Translations under genes and position numbers: made by a program
NCBI GenBank assembly: GCA_963851085.1
Contig: CAWKNX010000001.1
Span: 124,001 to 188,000, forward strand
Source: DATFVJ01 sp963851085
GTDB lineage: Bacteria > Actinomycetota > Actinomycetes > Streptosporangiales > Streptosporangiaceae
Length of the DNA: 64,000 nucleotides
Direction of reading: 5' to 3'
Shown here: one piece after another, positions 8,278 through 16,970 of the stretch
How positions within the stretch are numbered: the first letter of the stretch is position 1
How the letters are laid out: each line of letters opens with the position of its first letter
Notes under the pieces: model-generated
Told to the model about the DNA's origin: nothing
Database searches by the model: none
Seen by the model: only the letters and a program-made list of their open reading frames with translations

Positions 8278-9384
8278 ATGCCCCGCTCCCCGCTCCGTCA
8301 CCGCAGGCCCGGGTCCGTTGCGAGAAAGCTCAAACTCCCCACCCGCTTAGCGGCCACGCTGAGCCTGGCCGCGGCCATCGCGCTGGCGACAGCCGTGCCC
8401 GCCGCCGCGGGCGCTGCCAGGCCCGCGGGCGCTGCCAGGCCCGCCAGCGTTGCCAGGCCCGCCAGCGTTGCCAAGCCCGTAAGCGCCGCCAAGCCCATCG
8501 CCGTGTCCAACACGGCCGGGCAAGCGAGCACAACGGCGCTGGCCCGGGCGAGCAAGCTCCCCGTGATCTACAGCTTCGCCGCCGGCATCACGGCCGAGCT
8601 TGTCAGCCCTGGATCAGCTCCGCCCGGGGCCAACGATTTCTCCTGCAAGCCAACCGCCGCGCATCCGTACCCGGTCGTTCTCGTCCATGGCACGTTCGGG
8701 GACATGACCGATAGCTGGCAGGCGTTGTCCCCCCTGCTCAAGAACGCGGGCTATTGCGTCTTCGCACTCAACTACGGCGGCTCGGCGGGCAATCTGTTCC
8801 AGGGATACCAAGAGATCGCGGGTTCGGCGGCACAACTCGCGTCCTTCGTCAGCCAGGTGCTCGCAGCCACCGGCGCAAGCAAGGTGGACATCGTCGGCCA
8901 CTCGCAGGGCGGCATGATGCCGCGTTATTACCTCAAGTTCCTCGGCGGTGCCAGCAAGGTCAACGCGATGGTCGCGCTCGCGCCATCGAACCACGGCACC
9001 AACCTGGACGGGCTGCTCGGCCTGCGCCAGGCGTTTCCCGCCGGTTCATCGTTCCTGACCTCGATCTGCGCCGCCTGCACCGAGCAGGCCGCCGGGTCCT
9101 CGTTCCTCACCAACCTGAACGCCGGAGGTGACACTGTCCCCGGCGTTGCCTACACGGTCATCGAGACCCGCTACGACGAAGTCGTGACGCCGTACACTTC
9201 GGCGTTCCTGAAAGGCTCGGATGTCACCAACATCACGCTGCAGAACCAGTGCATTCTCGACCTCATCGACCACCTTGGCATCATCTACGATTCCGTGGCG
9301 CTGCACGACGTGCTGAACGCGCTCGATCCGGCGCACGCGACTCGGCCCACCTGTGTGCTCGTCCTCCCCGTGCTCGGCGGCTGA
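8278..9384 (+). CDS. Secreted alpha/beta-hydrolase lipase (Lipase_2-like)
   Basis: An extracellular esterase or triacylglycerol lipase. Residues 1-45 are a signal peptide (RK-rich start, then LAATLSLAAAIALATAVPAAA). It is followed by an Ala-Arg/Lys-Pro repeat spacer (ARPAG, ARPAS, AKPVS) and the hydrolase fold. The oxyanion-hole motif is VHGTFGDMTDSW (~136-147), the nucleophile Ser209 lies in GHSQGG, Asp300 in RYDEVVTPY, and His332 (in DHLG) is the likely catalytic His; His343 is the alternative. Four cysteines in the C-terminal half could form disulfides, which fits export. GGGAGG precedes the ATG. Substrate chain length cannot be told from sequence. Confidence 0.9.
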   Translation: MPRSPLRHRRPGSVARKLKLPTRLAATLSLAAAIALATAVPAAAGAARPAGAARPASVARPASVAKPVSAAKPIAVSNTAGQASTTALARASKLPVIYSFAAGITAELVSPGSAPPGANDFSCKPTAAHPYPVVLVHGTFGDMTDSWQALSPLLKNAGYCVFALNYGGSAGNLFQGYQEIAGSAAQLASFVSQVLAATGASKVDIVGHSQGGMMPRYYLKFLGGASKVNAMVALAPSNHGTNLDGLLGLRQAFPAGSSFLTSICAACTEQAAGSSFLTNLNAGGDTVPGVAYTVIETRYDEVVTPYTSAFLKGSDVTNITLQNQCILDLIDHLGIIYDSVALHDVLNALDPAHATRPTCVLVLPVLGG

Positions 9385-9756
9385 CCCCGGACGCGGCAGG
9401 CGGGCCGAGCCAGGTTCATCCTCACTCGCTCACCTGCCGCGTCCGCCACGCGGTCGCCGCTATCGGTGCCGCCCCGTTTGTTTGCACGTGTCCGCGCATT
9501 AACCGGGCCGGCGCGCGCGGATTCCGGCAAGCTGAAGGCGTCACCGGCTGGGCCGGTCGCGCCGGAAAGCCGGTCCCAGCCGGCCAGGCAGAACGCGGGT
9601 CGCTGCCTGGCCAAACTGCAACGGCTGCCCCAGCCGGACGGGCCGGAAAAGACCGGTCCCACGTCAGCCGAGCTGAACGGGCCGATCGGCAATCAAAGCC
9701 AGCAGGGCTGGCCGCAACGGGTCGGATACGCTGGCGCAATTGGGGTGAGGTGCCAG
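9385..9756. other. Intergenic, no gene seen
   Basis: A GC-rich gap dominated by repeated CCGGCC/GGCCGG words. A frame open from 9466 runs in phase into the oxidoreductase gene, but its residues have no protein character, so I treat it as untranslated leader or spacer. Confidence 0.45.
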
Positions 9757-10761
9757 TTGGACCACGTCCGTATCGGCGTTCTCGGCGCTGCGCACATTAC
9801 GCCGAACGCGCTGATCAAACCGGCCAGAAAGGTCCGGGAGACGATCGTGCTCGCGGTCGCGGCCAGGGACCGGCACCGGGCGGAGCGGTTCGCCTCCAAG
9901 CACGCCATCAGGGACGTGCACGATTCCTACGCCGCCCTGATCGCCGACGCCGAAATTGACGCGATCTACAATCCGCTGCCTAACTCGCTGCACGCGCCGT
10001 GGACACTGAAGGCGATCGAGGCACGCAAGCACGTCCTGTGCGAGAAGCCGTTCACGTCCAACGCGAACGAGGCCGGGGAGGTCGCTGCCGCAGCGAAGGA
10101 CGCCGGCGTGGTGGTCATGGAGGCGTTCCATTACCGCTACCACCCGCTGGCCGATCGGATGCGCGAGATCGTGCACGGCGCCAGCGGTACCGGCGGCGAA
10201 CTCGGCACCGTACGCCACGTCGAGGCCTCGCTGTGCGTCCCGCTGCCCCGTTTCTCCGACATTCGTTACCAGTACGAGCTCGCGGGCGGCGCGATGATGG
10301 ACGTCGGCTGCTACGCGATCAATTGCCTGCGGCTCCTCGGCCCAGGCCTCCCGCGGGTGGCCACGGCGCGCGCGACGTTACATGGCAAGGACGTGGACCG
10401 GGCGATGACCGCCGATTTCCATTTCCCAAGCGGTGCGACCGGACGCATCACGGCCTCCCTGTGGTCCACGAAACTCCTCCGCGTCAGCGCGCGGGTCGTC
10501 GGTGAGCACGGCGAGATGTCGGTGCTCAACTACCTGGCGCCGCAGGTCTACCACCGGCTGCGGGTGACCGTGGACGGACAGACGCGGCGCGAACATGTCC
10601 GTGGTGAGGCGACATACACCTGCCAGTTGCGCGCGTTCGCCAGGGCGGTGGCCACGGGAAGCGCCGTGCTCACCCCGCCATCAGAGGCCGTCGTCAACAT
10701 GCGGCTGATCGACGACGTCTACCGTGCGGCCGGTCTCCCGCTCCGCGGCCAGACCGGCTAG
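9757..10761 (+). CDS. Gfo/Idh/MocA-family NAD(P)-dependent oxidoreductase
   Basis: A 334-residue dehydrogenase typical of sugar or inositol oxidoreductases. The N-terminal Rossmann fold shows VRIGVLGAAHITPNAL. The family signature EKPF (in LCEKPFTSNANEA) carries the conserved Lys, and the C-terminal half has GGAMMDVGCYAIN. I start at TTG 9757, where homology begins and a GAGG ribosome site lies 6 nt upstream; GTG 9745 is the alternative. The substrate is unknown and the gene has no operon partner. The reading frame ends inside an array of 16-bp tandem repeats. Confidence 0.85.
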   Translation: MDHVRIGVLGAAHITPNALIKPARKVRETIVLAVAARDRHRAERFASKHAIRDVHDSYAALIADAEIDAIYNPLPNSLHAPWTLKAIEARKHVLCEKPFTSNANEAGEVAAAAKDAGVVVMEAFHYRYHPLADRMREIVHGASGTGGELGTVRHVEASLCVPLPRFSDIRYQYELAGGAMMDVGCYAINCLRLLGPGLPRVATARATLHGKDVDRAMTADFHFPSGATGRITASLWSTKLLRVSARVVGEHGEMSVLNYLAPQVYHRLRVTVDGQTRREHVRGEATYTCQLRAFARAVATGSAVLTPPSEAVVNMRLIDDVYRAAGLPLRGQTG

Positions 10762-10879
10762 CGTCCGGACCGGCTCGCGTCCGGACCGTCTCGCGTCCAG
10801 ACCGGCTCGGGTCCGGACCGTTTCGCATCCGGACCGGCTCGCGTCCGGACCGTTTCGCGTCCGGACCGCATAGCGCTCC
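10752..10879. repeat. 16-bp tandem repeat array
   Basis: Seven full copies of GACCGGCTCGCGTCCG-type 16-mers (10752-10863) and a partial eighth, with a few substitutions per unit. The array covers the last codons of the oxidoreductase gene and most of the gap to the convergent helicase gene. There are no spacers, so this is not a CRISPR array. Confidence 0.9.
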
Positions 10880-10899
10880 GGCAGACGGCCCGGCGACGG

Positions 10900-13068
10900 T
10901 CATGTCGTGACCGCCAGAACGAACGGAAGCACCGCCGGCGCACCCGCCTCACGCAGCAGCTTCGCGGCCACCGTCATTGTCCAGCCTGTCTCGATCCGGT
11001 CGTCCACGGCGAGCACGGGGCCACCGAGCCCGGCGACGGCCGCACGCAGCCGGTCCGGGACCGTCATGTCGTGCCACAGCGCACGCAGCCGCTGCGCGCT
11101 GTTGTGGTGCCGCCCCGCCGGGCCGTCGCTCACATAACCAAGCCCGCCCAGATAGGGGAGCCGCCCGGTCTGGGCGATCTGCTTGCCCAGCCCCGTGATG
11201 AGCGTGGGACGGGTACGCGAAGGCAGCGTGATCACCCCAGCGGGACGCTGCGCCCAGTCCCATTCGGCGAGCACCTTCACGACCGCGCCGAACACCTCGT
11301 CCGGCACCGGTTCGTCGGCCGCACCCTCGGCGAGCAGCCGCCGTAGGCGGCTGCCCCAGCCGACGTCGGTCAGCCGGCCGACCGCCCGGCCCTGCTCGGC
11401 CGCGACCTCCGCGGGAATTCGTCCCGAGACCTCGACACCCAGCGGTTTCATCCCGGCCGGCCACATGCGGCGCGGTGCGACACCGACGCCCGCGCGCTGC
11501 AGCCGGGTACGAGCCGCCGTGCTGGCCGCAGCGCTGACCTCGGTCGGCGCCGCCTGCCCGGTACAGTTGTCACACCGGCCGCAGGGCGCCGCGTGCGGAT
11601 CGTCGAGCTCGCGGCGCAGGTATTCCATCCGGCAGGCCCCGGTGGCCGCGTACGCGAGCATCGCTTCCTGTTCGCGCGACCGTTCCGCGGCGACCCGGGC
11701 ATACCGCTCGGCGTCGTAGACCCACGGCCGCCCGGTCGCCTCCCAGCCCCCGCGTACCCGCCGCACCGCGCCGTCCACGTCGAGGACCTTCAGCATCATT
11801 TCCAAACGGCTGCGGGTGAGATCCACGCTCGTCTCCAGCGCCGCGAGTGATTGTGGCGCACCCGCGCTGGCCAGCGCGCCGAGCGTGGCTCGCACCACAT
11901 GTTCCGGTGGGAACGCCAGGCTGGCGAAGTATGCCCAGATGTCGCGATCCTCGTTACCGGGGAGCAGGATCACGTCTGCGCGCTCCACAGCGCGACCGGC
12001 CCGGCCGATCTGCTGGTAGTAGGCCACAGGGGACTGCGGCGCGCCCAGGTGGACGATGAAGCCGAGGTCAGGTTTGTCGAACCCCATACCGAGCGCGCTT
12101 GTCGCCACGACCGCCTTGAGCTTGCCGCCGAGAAGGTCGTCCTCCACGCGTAGTCGTTCGGCTGGCTCGGTCTGCCCCGTGTAGGGGGCGGCGGCGTGCC
12201 CCTGCGCGTGCAGGAAACCTGCGACGTCGCTGGCCGCGGCCACGGTCAGCGTGTAGACGATGCCCGATCCCCGCAGCTCACCGAGGTGGTCGGCGAGCCA
12301 GGCGAGGCGGCCTGCGGGCGCCGGGATGCGCACCACCGCCAGATGCAGGCTGTCGCGGTCGAGTGGTCCGCGCAGCACCAGCGTCTCCGGTGGCTCGCCC
12401 GCCCCTCGCCAGCCCGAGCTGAGCTGCTCCGCGATGTCCCGTGTGACGCGGGCGTTCGCCGTGGCGGTGGTTGCGAGCACTGGCACACCGGGAGGCAACT
12501 CGGCGACGACTGTGCGCAGGCGCCGGTAGTCGGGCCTGAAGTCGTGGCCCCAGTCGGAGATGCAGTGCGCCTCGTCGATGACGACCAGCCCGGCGGAGGC
12601 CGTCAGCTTCGGCAGCACCAGGTCGCGGAAGTCCGGATTATTGAGCCGTTCCGGGCTCACGAGCAGGACGTCGGTGCCGCCGGACCCGATTTCGGCGTAG
12701 ATCTGCTCCCATTCCTCTGTGTTGGCCGAATTGATCGTGCGGGCGTGGATGCCGGCCCGCTGCGCGGCAGCGATCTGGTTGCGCATCAGCGCGAGCAGCG
12801 GGGACACGATGACAGTGGGACCAGCGCCGCGCGCCCGCAGCAGCGCGGTCGAGACGAAATAGACGGCGGACTTGCCCCACCCGGTACGCTGCACGACAAG
12901 CGCGCGGCGCCGCTCGGCGACGAGGGCCCGGATCGCGGTCCACTGGTCATCGCGGAGCCGTGCATGCGCGCCTGCGAGTGCCCGGAGGCACCGCTCCGCT
13001 TCATCCCGGATGGAATCGTGGTCGGCGGAGTCGGCTGGTTCAGCCGCGTTGGCCGTGTCCGCTGTCAT
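10900..13068 (-). CDS. RecQ-family ATP-dependent DNA helicase with C-terminal phosphoribosyltransferase-like domain
   Basis: A DNA-unwinding ATPase for recombination or repair. Residues ~38-230 form RecA-like domain 1 with Walker A RTGWGKS (61-67), DEAHCISDWGHDFRP (165-179) and motif III TTATAN. Domain 2 holds SALGMGFDKPD and QQIGRAGRA. A zinc-binding cluster C-X16-C-X2-C-X2-C lies near residue 500 (ACRMEY...APCGRCDNC). The last ~200 residues end in LAVDDRIETGWTMT, which resembles the PRPP-binding loop of ComF-like phosphoribosyltransferases. This fusion is known in actinobacterial RecQ homologues; whether that domain is catalytic is not known to me. It is divergent from the HTH-membrane gene across 112 bp. 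Confidence 0.93.
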   Translation of the reverse strand: MTADTANAAEPADSADHDSIRDEAERCLRALAGAHARLRDDQWTAIRALVAERRRALVVQRTGWGKSAVYFVSTALLRARGAGPTVIVSPLLALMRNQIAAAQRAGIHARTINSANTEEWEQIYAEIGSGGTDVLLVSPERLNNPDFRDLVLPKLTASAGLVVIDEAHCISDWGHDFRPDYRRLRTVVAELPPGVPVLATTATANARVTRDIAEQLSSGWRGAGEPPETLVLRGPLDRDSLHLAVVRIPAPAGRLAWLADHLGELRGSGIVYTLTVAAASDVAGFLHAQGHAAAPYTGQTEPAERLRVEDDLLGGKLKAVVATSALGMGFDKPDLGFIVHLGAPQSPVAYYQQIGRAGRAVERADVILLPGNEDRDIWAYFASLAFPPEHVVRATLGALASAGAPQSLAALETSVDLTRSRLEMMLKVLDVDGAVRRVRGGWEATGRPWVYDAERYARVAAERSREQEAMLAYAATGACRMEYLRRELDDPHAAPCGRCDNCTGQAAPTEVSAAASTAARTRLQRAGVGVAPRRMWPAGMKPLGVEVSGRIPAEVAAEQGRAVGRLTDVGWGSRLRRLLAEGAADEPVPDEVFGAVVKVLAEWDWAQRPAGVITLPSRTRPTLITGLGKQIAQTGRLPYLGGLGYVSDGPAGRHHNSAQRLRALWHDMTVPDRLRAAVAGLGGPVLAVDDRIETGWTMTVAAKLLREAGAPAVLPFVLAVTT

Positions 13069-13180
13069 GGCGTCATTCGTATCACCCCGTCCTGTGGAGT
13101 CGCGCTTACGGGTTGTCGCCGATGCCTGCGTCGGTTTTGATTACTTTGATTCCTCGGGGGTTTTTCTGAAAGGTCACGCG

Positions 13181-15337
13181 ATGGGAAGCTCGGCGGAGCC
13201 ACCGGACCCGGCGGCGAGTTCGCTGGCCGAGTTCGCAGTCGGCCTGCAGGCCTTGTGCAAGGCCGCGGGCAGTCCCTCGTTCGAAGAGCTCGGGCGGCGG
13301 TCGGGCCAGCCGGCGGTCGAGCTTGCCGCGGCTGCGAGCGGGCGGGTCGTGCCGTCATTCGCGATCACCTTGGCTTTCGTGAGCGCGTGCCACGGAGACG
13401 AGGACGAGTGGGCGCGGCGATGGCATGTCCTTCAGGAGCGGCTCGGCGAGGAGGCCGAACGCGCGGCGGCGAGACTAGCCGCAGCGCAGAATGCCGGGGC
13501 CCAAGGTGCTGAAACCCAGGATGAAGCGCGGACTGGGGGACAGGGTGGCACCCGGCCGGAGACCGCCTGGCTCAACGTCACGCCGGCGGAAGAGTGGCTG
13601 GCGATGGCCAGTTCGCTGCCGTCCGGTGAGCCACTTCCACCAGACGAACCGCTGACGTTCGGCGAGCGGCCTGCCAGGCCCGACGCGCCCGCTGCTGCGG
13701 GGTTCGGTGCTGCGGGGCCCGGTGCGCCCTCGCCCGATGCCGAGCCCGGTGCTGGTCCTGCGGCGCAGCCTTGGGTGGCGCCTGCCGGGCCTGGGGATGC
13801 GGCGCTGCCGCCGGTGCCGTGGTGGCGTGGGCCGCCGACTGGTGCGGGCGGGGACGCTCCTGGGCCGGATGCCGGGCCTGGTGTCGTGTCCGGTGCTGGT
13901 GGTGCGGCTGGGACTTGGATGGGGGATCCCGCGCCTGGTGTGGAATCGGGTGCTGGTCCTGCGGCGCAGCCTTGGGTGGCGGGTCCCGGGCCTGGTCGGG
14001 AATCGGGTGCGGACAATGCGGTCGAGCCTTGGGTGGCACCTGCCGCCCCGGACGCCGTGCCGCGGCTCCCGTGGCCCACAGGCCCCGACGCGCCGCCGTA
14101 TGCGGGGGGGCCCACCGAGCCGCCGTATGCGGGGGGCCCTGCCGAGCCGCCGTATGCGGGGGGGCCTGCCGAGCCGCCGTATGCGGGGGGCCCCACCGAG
14201 CCGTGGATGCCGCCGTCCCAGCCCGGGGACCCGGCGGCGCCAACGTGGGTGCGGGCTGGGCCGCCGCCTCGAGCGGGCGGGCGCGCTGGTGAGAGCGGCA
14301 AGGCGCACCCGGTGCCGCCTCCGGGGATCCAGGGCACGGGCTCCGGGCTGCCGGCCAAGCAGACGCGGCCCTGGGACCTCGGTGCGCTCCCGCGGCCGCA
14401 AGCACCCGGTGCCGGGCACACAGGACCCGGCGATCGTATGGCATCCGGGAGCGGTCGCGCTGGTCCCGGCGGCCGTCCTGGTCCCGGCGGCCGTCCTGGT
14501 CCCAGTAGTCGCGCAGGGCCCAGCGGCCGTACAGGGCCCAGCGGCCGTACAGGGCCCAGCGGCCGTACAGGGCCCAGCGGCCGTACAGGGCCCGGTCAGC
14601 GGACGGTGCGGCGGCCACCGCGCACGGGACGAACCGGGCGCGGCTTCCGTGGGCCGTCGGGCCCGCTGCTCGCGGGCGCGCTCGCCGTGCTGGCAGCGGC
14701 GGTGCTCGGCCTCAGTTACCTCGTGTTCTTCCGTCCCGGGCATGTTGGGCAGACCACGGGTTCACCACATGCCACGTCCCATGCACCGCATGCCACGCCC
14801 ACAGGTTCGCCGCATGTCACCCCCTCAACCGTCAGGACAGCCACGACCGCCCCGCCGGGAGCGGCGCGCTTCCCCGCGCTCGCCGGGGTGGGCTGCGCCC
14901 CCAGCACCGGAACCAGTGCCGTCACCGGCTCCCGCAGCCCTGGTGGCGACGGCTGGGTCAGCGTCCACGGCGGCCTGCCGGCGTGCGGCGGGCACACGCT
15001 TGCGACACGGAAGACCGGGACTATGGGGTTCGTGCAGGACACCTTCACCTGGACGTTCCGTACCGCGCACCCAGCCACCTGCACCGCCCAGATCTTCGTC
15101 GCGAACACCAATCCGTCGTCCGGATTCGCCCACTACGACGTCTACGGCGATTCGCTCGCGGCCGCCGCCAGCATCGGCCGGTTCACCATCAACCAGGGCA
15201 CCATGAAGGGCCAATGGGTCCAGGAAGGCACCTGGAACGTGCGGGACATATTGCACATACAGCTCACCGACGCGCCGGCCTTTCCAGGCGACACCTTTCA
15301 CGTGACCGCCTCAGCGGCTCGCGCGAGATGTTCCTAA
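13181..15337 (+). CDS. Membrane-anchored protein with N-terminal HTH, Pro/Gly-rich repeat stalk and extracytoplasmic domain
   Basis: A 718-residue single-pass protein from ATG 13181 (AAAGG 8 nt upstream). Residues ~10-75 match the actinomycete XRE-like helix-turn-helix pattern (SFEELGRRSGQ, SGRVVPSFAITLAFVSAC, DEWARRW). Residues ~90-485 are Pro/Gly/Ala-rich and carry two tandem arrays (PYAGGPAEP x4; GPSGRT-type hexamers). A transmembrane helix follows at ~490-515 (LLAGALAVLAAAVLGLSYLVFF), then an outside domain with four Cys ending in FHVTASAARARCS. The topology (DNA-binding inside, sensor outside) suggests a one-component membrane regulator. This is inference; the outer domain is not one I recognise. 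Confidence 0.8.
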   Translation: MGSSAEPPDPAASSLAEFAVGLQALCKAAGSPSFEELGRRSGQPAVELAAAASGRVVPSFAITLAFVSACHGDEDEWARRWHVLQERLGEEAERAAARLAAAQNAGAQGAETQDEARTGGQGGTRPETAWLNVTPAEEWLAMASSLPSGEPLPPDEPLTFGERPARPDAPAAAGFGAAGPGAPSPDAEPGAGPAAQPWVAPAGPGDAALPPVPWWRGPPTGAGGDAPGPDAGPGVVSGAGGAAGTWMGDPAPGVESGAGPAAQPWVAGPGPGRESGADNAVEPWVAPAAPDAVPRLPWPTGPDAPPYAGGPTEPPYAGGPAEPPYAGGPAEPPYAGGPTEPWMPPSQPGDPAAPTWVRAGPPPRAGGRAGESGKAHPVPPPGIQGTGSGLPAKQTRPWDLGALPRPQAPGAGHTGPGDRMASGSGRAGPGGRPGPGGRPGPSSRAGPSGRTGPSGRTGPSGRTGPSGRTGPGQRTVRRPPRTGRTGRGFRGPSGPLLAGALAVLAAAVLGLSYLVFFRPGHVGQTTGSPHATSHAPHATPTGSPHVTPSTVRTATTAPPGAARFPALAGVGCAPSTGTSAVTGSRSPGGDGWVSVHGGLPACGGHTLATRKTGTMGFVQDTFTWTFRTAHPATCTAQIFVANTNPSSGFAHYDVYGDSLAAAASIGRFTINQGTMKGQWVQEGTWNVRDILHIQLTDAPAFPGDTFHVTASAARARCS
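14093..14200. repeat. 27-bp tandem repeat (in-frame, 4 copies)
   Basis: Four copies beginning CCGCCGTATGC at 14093, 14120, 14147 and 14174, coding for PPYAGGPTE-type nonapeptides in the cytoplasmic stalk of the HTH-membrane protein. Confidence 0.9.
14461..14592. repeat. 18-bp tandem repeat (in-frame)
   Basis: An 18-bp periodic array: degenerate GGCGGCCGTCCTGGTCCC-like units first, then four exact copies of CAGCGGCCGTACAGGGCC (14521-14592). It encodes GPGGRP/GPSGRT hexapeptides. Exact nucleotide identity of the last copies implies recent expansion. Confidence 0.9.
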
Positions 15338-15354
15338 CACAGCGTTTCAGGGTC

Positions 15355-16857
15355 TCAGCGGCACGCGTTCTGAGCGGCCGTCTTCGCCTTGATCTGGCTG
15401 GAGCCCGCTGAGGTTGCGGACGACGGCGCGGCGATCTCGTAGCCGTTCACACCGAGCACTACCCTGATCGCTTGCGGTCCTGACCGCTTTCTGAGTGACG
15501 CGCCGGGAAGGACAGCGCGGACCTGGCGCGCGGCGGCGAGCTGACCGGGCGGGTAGTAGATGATCGTCTGGCCAACGTCCTGCCGCGGCCACGTCAGGCC
15601 GGCCTGCACGTGGAAGCCGAGCTGTGTGAGCTGGGCACCCGTGGACGCGGACAGGCCACCGATCAGGGTGCCGTTGTAGATGTCCACCAGCACCGGCTTG
15701 GCCTTGGCCTTGGTCTTGGTCTTCGGTGTCACGAGGGGTTTGTCGCTGGATATCGCGCTGAAGAGCCGGTCCGCCGCAGCCGTGTCCCATTGGACGGCGG
15801 ACTGGCCATCTGGCGTCGTGTAGTTCGCGTCCGCGACCGAGACGGTCGTGAACGCCACCTTGCTGGCGGCAATACCCCGCATCTGGTCCGCGAGAGCAGC
15901 CACGTTGAGGCTGCTGTCCACCTTGACCGCGGCGAGTGTGGCGCTCAGGAATCTGGACAGCCGCAACGGGTTGGCCAGCGTGCCGCCGCTTATCGCCTCG
16001 TTGAGCAGCGAGGCGAGGAGACGCTGCTGGTTGTCGATCCTGGCCAGGTCCTCGGTGGCGAACGAGTGCCTGTCGCGCGCGTACTTGAGTGCGGTGATGC
16101 CGTCTACGTGCTGCTTGCCCGCCGGGAGGTTCAGCCCGCTATAGGAGTCGCTGAGCGCCTGCGGCAGGCAGATATCGACCCCACCGAGGGCGTCGATCAC
16201 CCGCACGAAGCCGAGGAAGTTGACCTCGATGTAGTCGTTGATCGTCAGGCCGGTCGCCTGCTCGACGGTCTGCACCATCAGCCTGGCCCCGCCGAGGCCG
16301 TAGGCGGCGTTGATCTTGCTCATGCCGTGGCCTGGGATGTCGACCCACGAGTCCCGTGGAAAGCTCACCACGGTCACCCCGGTATGATCCGCGGACAGAT
16401 GGATCAGCATCATGGTGTCCGAGTTGAGGCTGACGACATGCCCCACATGCAGCTCTGCCTCCTGCGCCGGGGTCAGCCCGGAGCGGCGGTCCACCCCGGC
16501 GAGCAGGATGTTGAGCGGGCCGCTCGGCGGCGTGCCCGCGGTGCCGGCGTTAACCCGGCCGACGTTGCCATTGACGTAACCGGTGAGCGCCCACGCTCCG
16601 CCGGAGACGACGAGCACGAGCGCGGATATCAGGCCGCTTGCGATGAGCACCGCCCGCTGCCTGCGAGCCCTCTTGCCAGTGGCGATCCGGCTAACGAGCC
16701 GTCGCTGTGCGGGCGAGGGCACGCTGCCGCGGCTCGGCGGGCGCGGCGGTACGGCAGGCGGCGGATAGTGTCCTGGCCGCGGTGCCGGCATGTCCTCCCG
16801 GCTGTAACGAGGCGGGCGCGCGCGGGAGGACCGCTCGTCGCGGTCACCGTCTGCCAT
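15355..16857 (-). CDS. LytR-CpsA-Psr (LCP) family cell-wall glycopolymer transferase with LytR_C domain
   Basis: LCP proteins move lipid-linked glycopolymers onto peptidoglycan outside the cell. Here there is a Pro/Arg-rich cytoplasmic N-terminus (~1-60), one membrane helix (AVLIASGLISALVLVVSGG) and then the LCP domain. The family residues are NILLAGVDRR, NSDTMMLIHL, VSFPRDSWVDIPG, KINAAYGLGG, ALKYARDRH and ARIDNQQRLL; the Asp and Arg residues hold Mg2+ and the pyrophosphate. A LytR_C domain follows near residues 390-470 (VLVDIYNGTLIGGLS). ATG 16857 with AGGGGG five bases before it is preferred to GTG 16863. It is divergent from the ABC ATPase gene. Confidence 0.93.
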   Translation of the reverse strand: MADGDRDERSSRARPPRYSREDMPAPRPGHYPPPAVPPRPPSRGSVPSPAQRRLVSRIATGKRARRQRAVLIASGLISALVLVVSGGAWALTGYVNGNVGRVNAGTAGTPPSGPLNILLAGVDRRSGLTPAQEAELHVGHVVSLNSDTMMLIHLSADHTGVTVVSFPRDSWVDIPGHGMSKINAAYGLGGARLMVQTVEQATGLTINDYIEVNFLGFVRVIDALGGVDICLPQALSDSYSGLNLPAGKQHVDGITALKYARDRHSFATEDLARIDNQQRLLASLLNEAISGGTLANPLRLSRFLSATLAAVKVDSSLNVAALADQMRGIAASKVAFTTVSVADANYTTPDGQSAVQWDTAAADRLFSAISSDKPLVTPKTKTKAKAKPVLVDIYNGTLIGGLSASTGAQLTQLGFHVQAGLTWPRQDVGQTIIYYPPGQLAAARQVRAVLPGASLRKRSGPQAIRVVLGVNGYEIAAPSSATSAGSSQIKAKTAAQNACR

Positions 16858-16970
16858 CGGCACCCCCTATCTCCGGCCAGGCTACCGGCCGGGTCCGCGT
16901 TCGGCCGTGAAGCACCGCCCGTGCGAATTACGCGTTGCCGTGAGGCGTCTGCCTCGATACATAGAATCTT

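Noticed and set aside
8009..8350. Small plus-strand frame starting in the hairpin repeat
   Set aside because: It is created by the repeat and runs into the lipase signal peptide in another frame.
9249..9959. Plus-strand frame overlapping the lipase end and oxidoreductase start
   Set aside because: Overlaps two well-supported genes in a different frame.
10752..10879. CRISPR array
   Set aside because: Repeats are 16 bp and directly adjacent, with no spacers and no cas genes in the window.
13432..14743. Several long minus-strand frames opposite the repeat stalk of the HTH-membrane gene
   Set aside because: Open only because of the repeats and high GC; no ribosome site, no recognisable domain.
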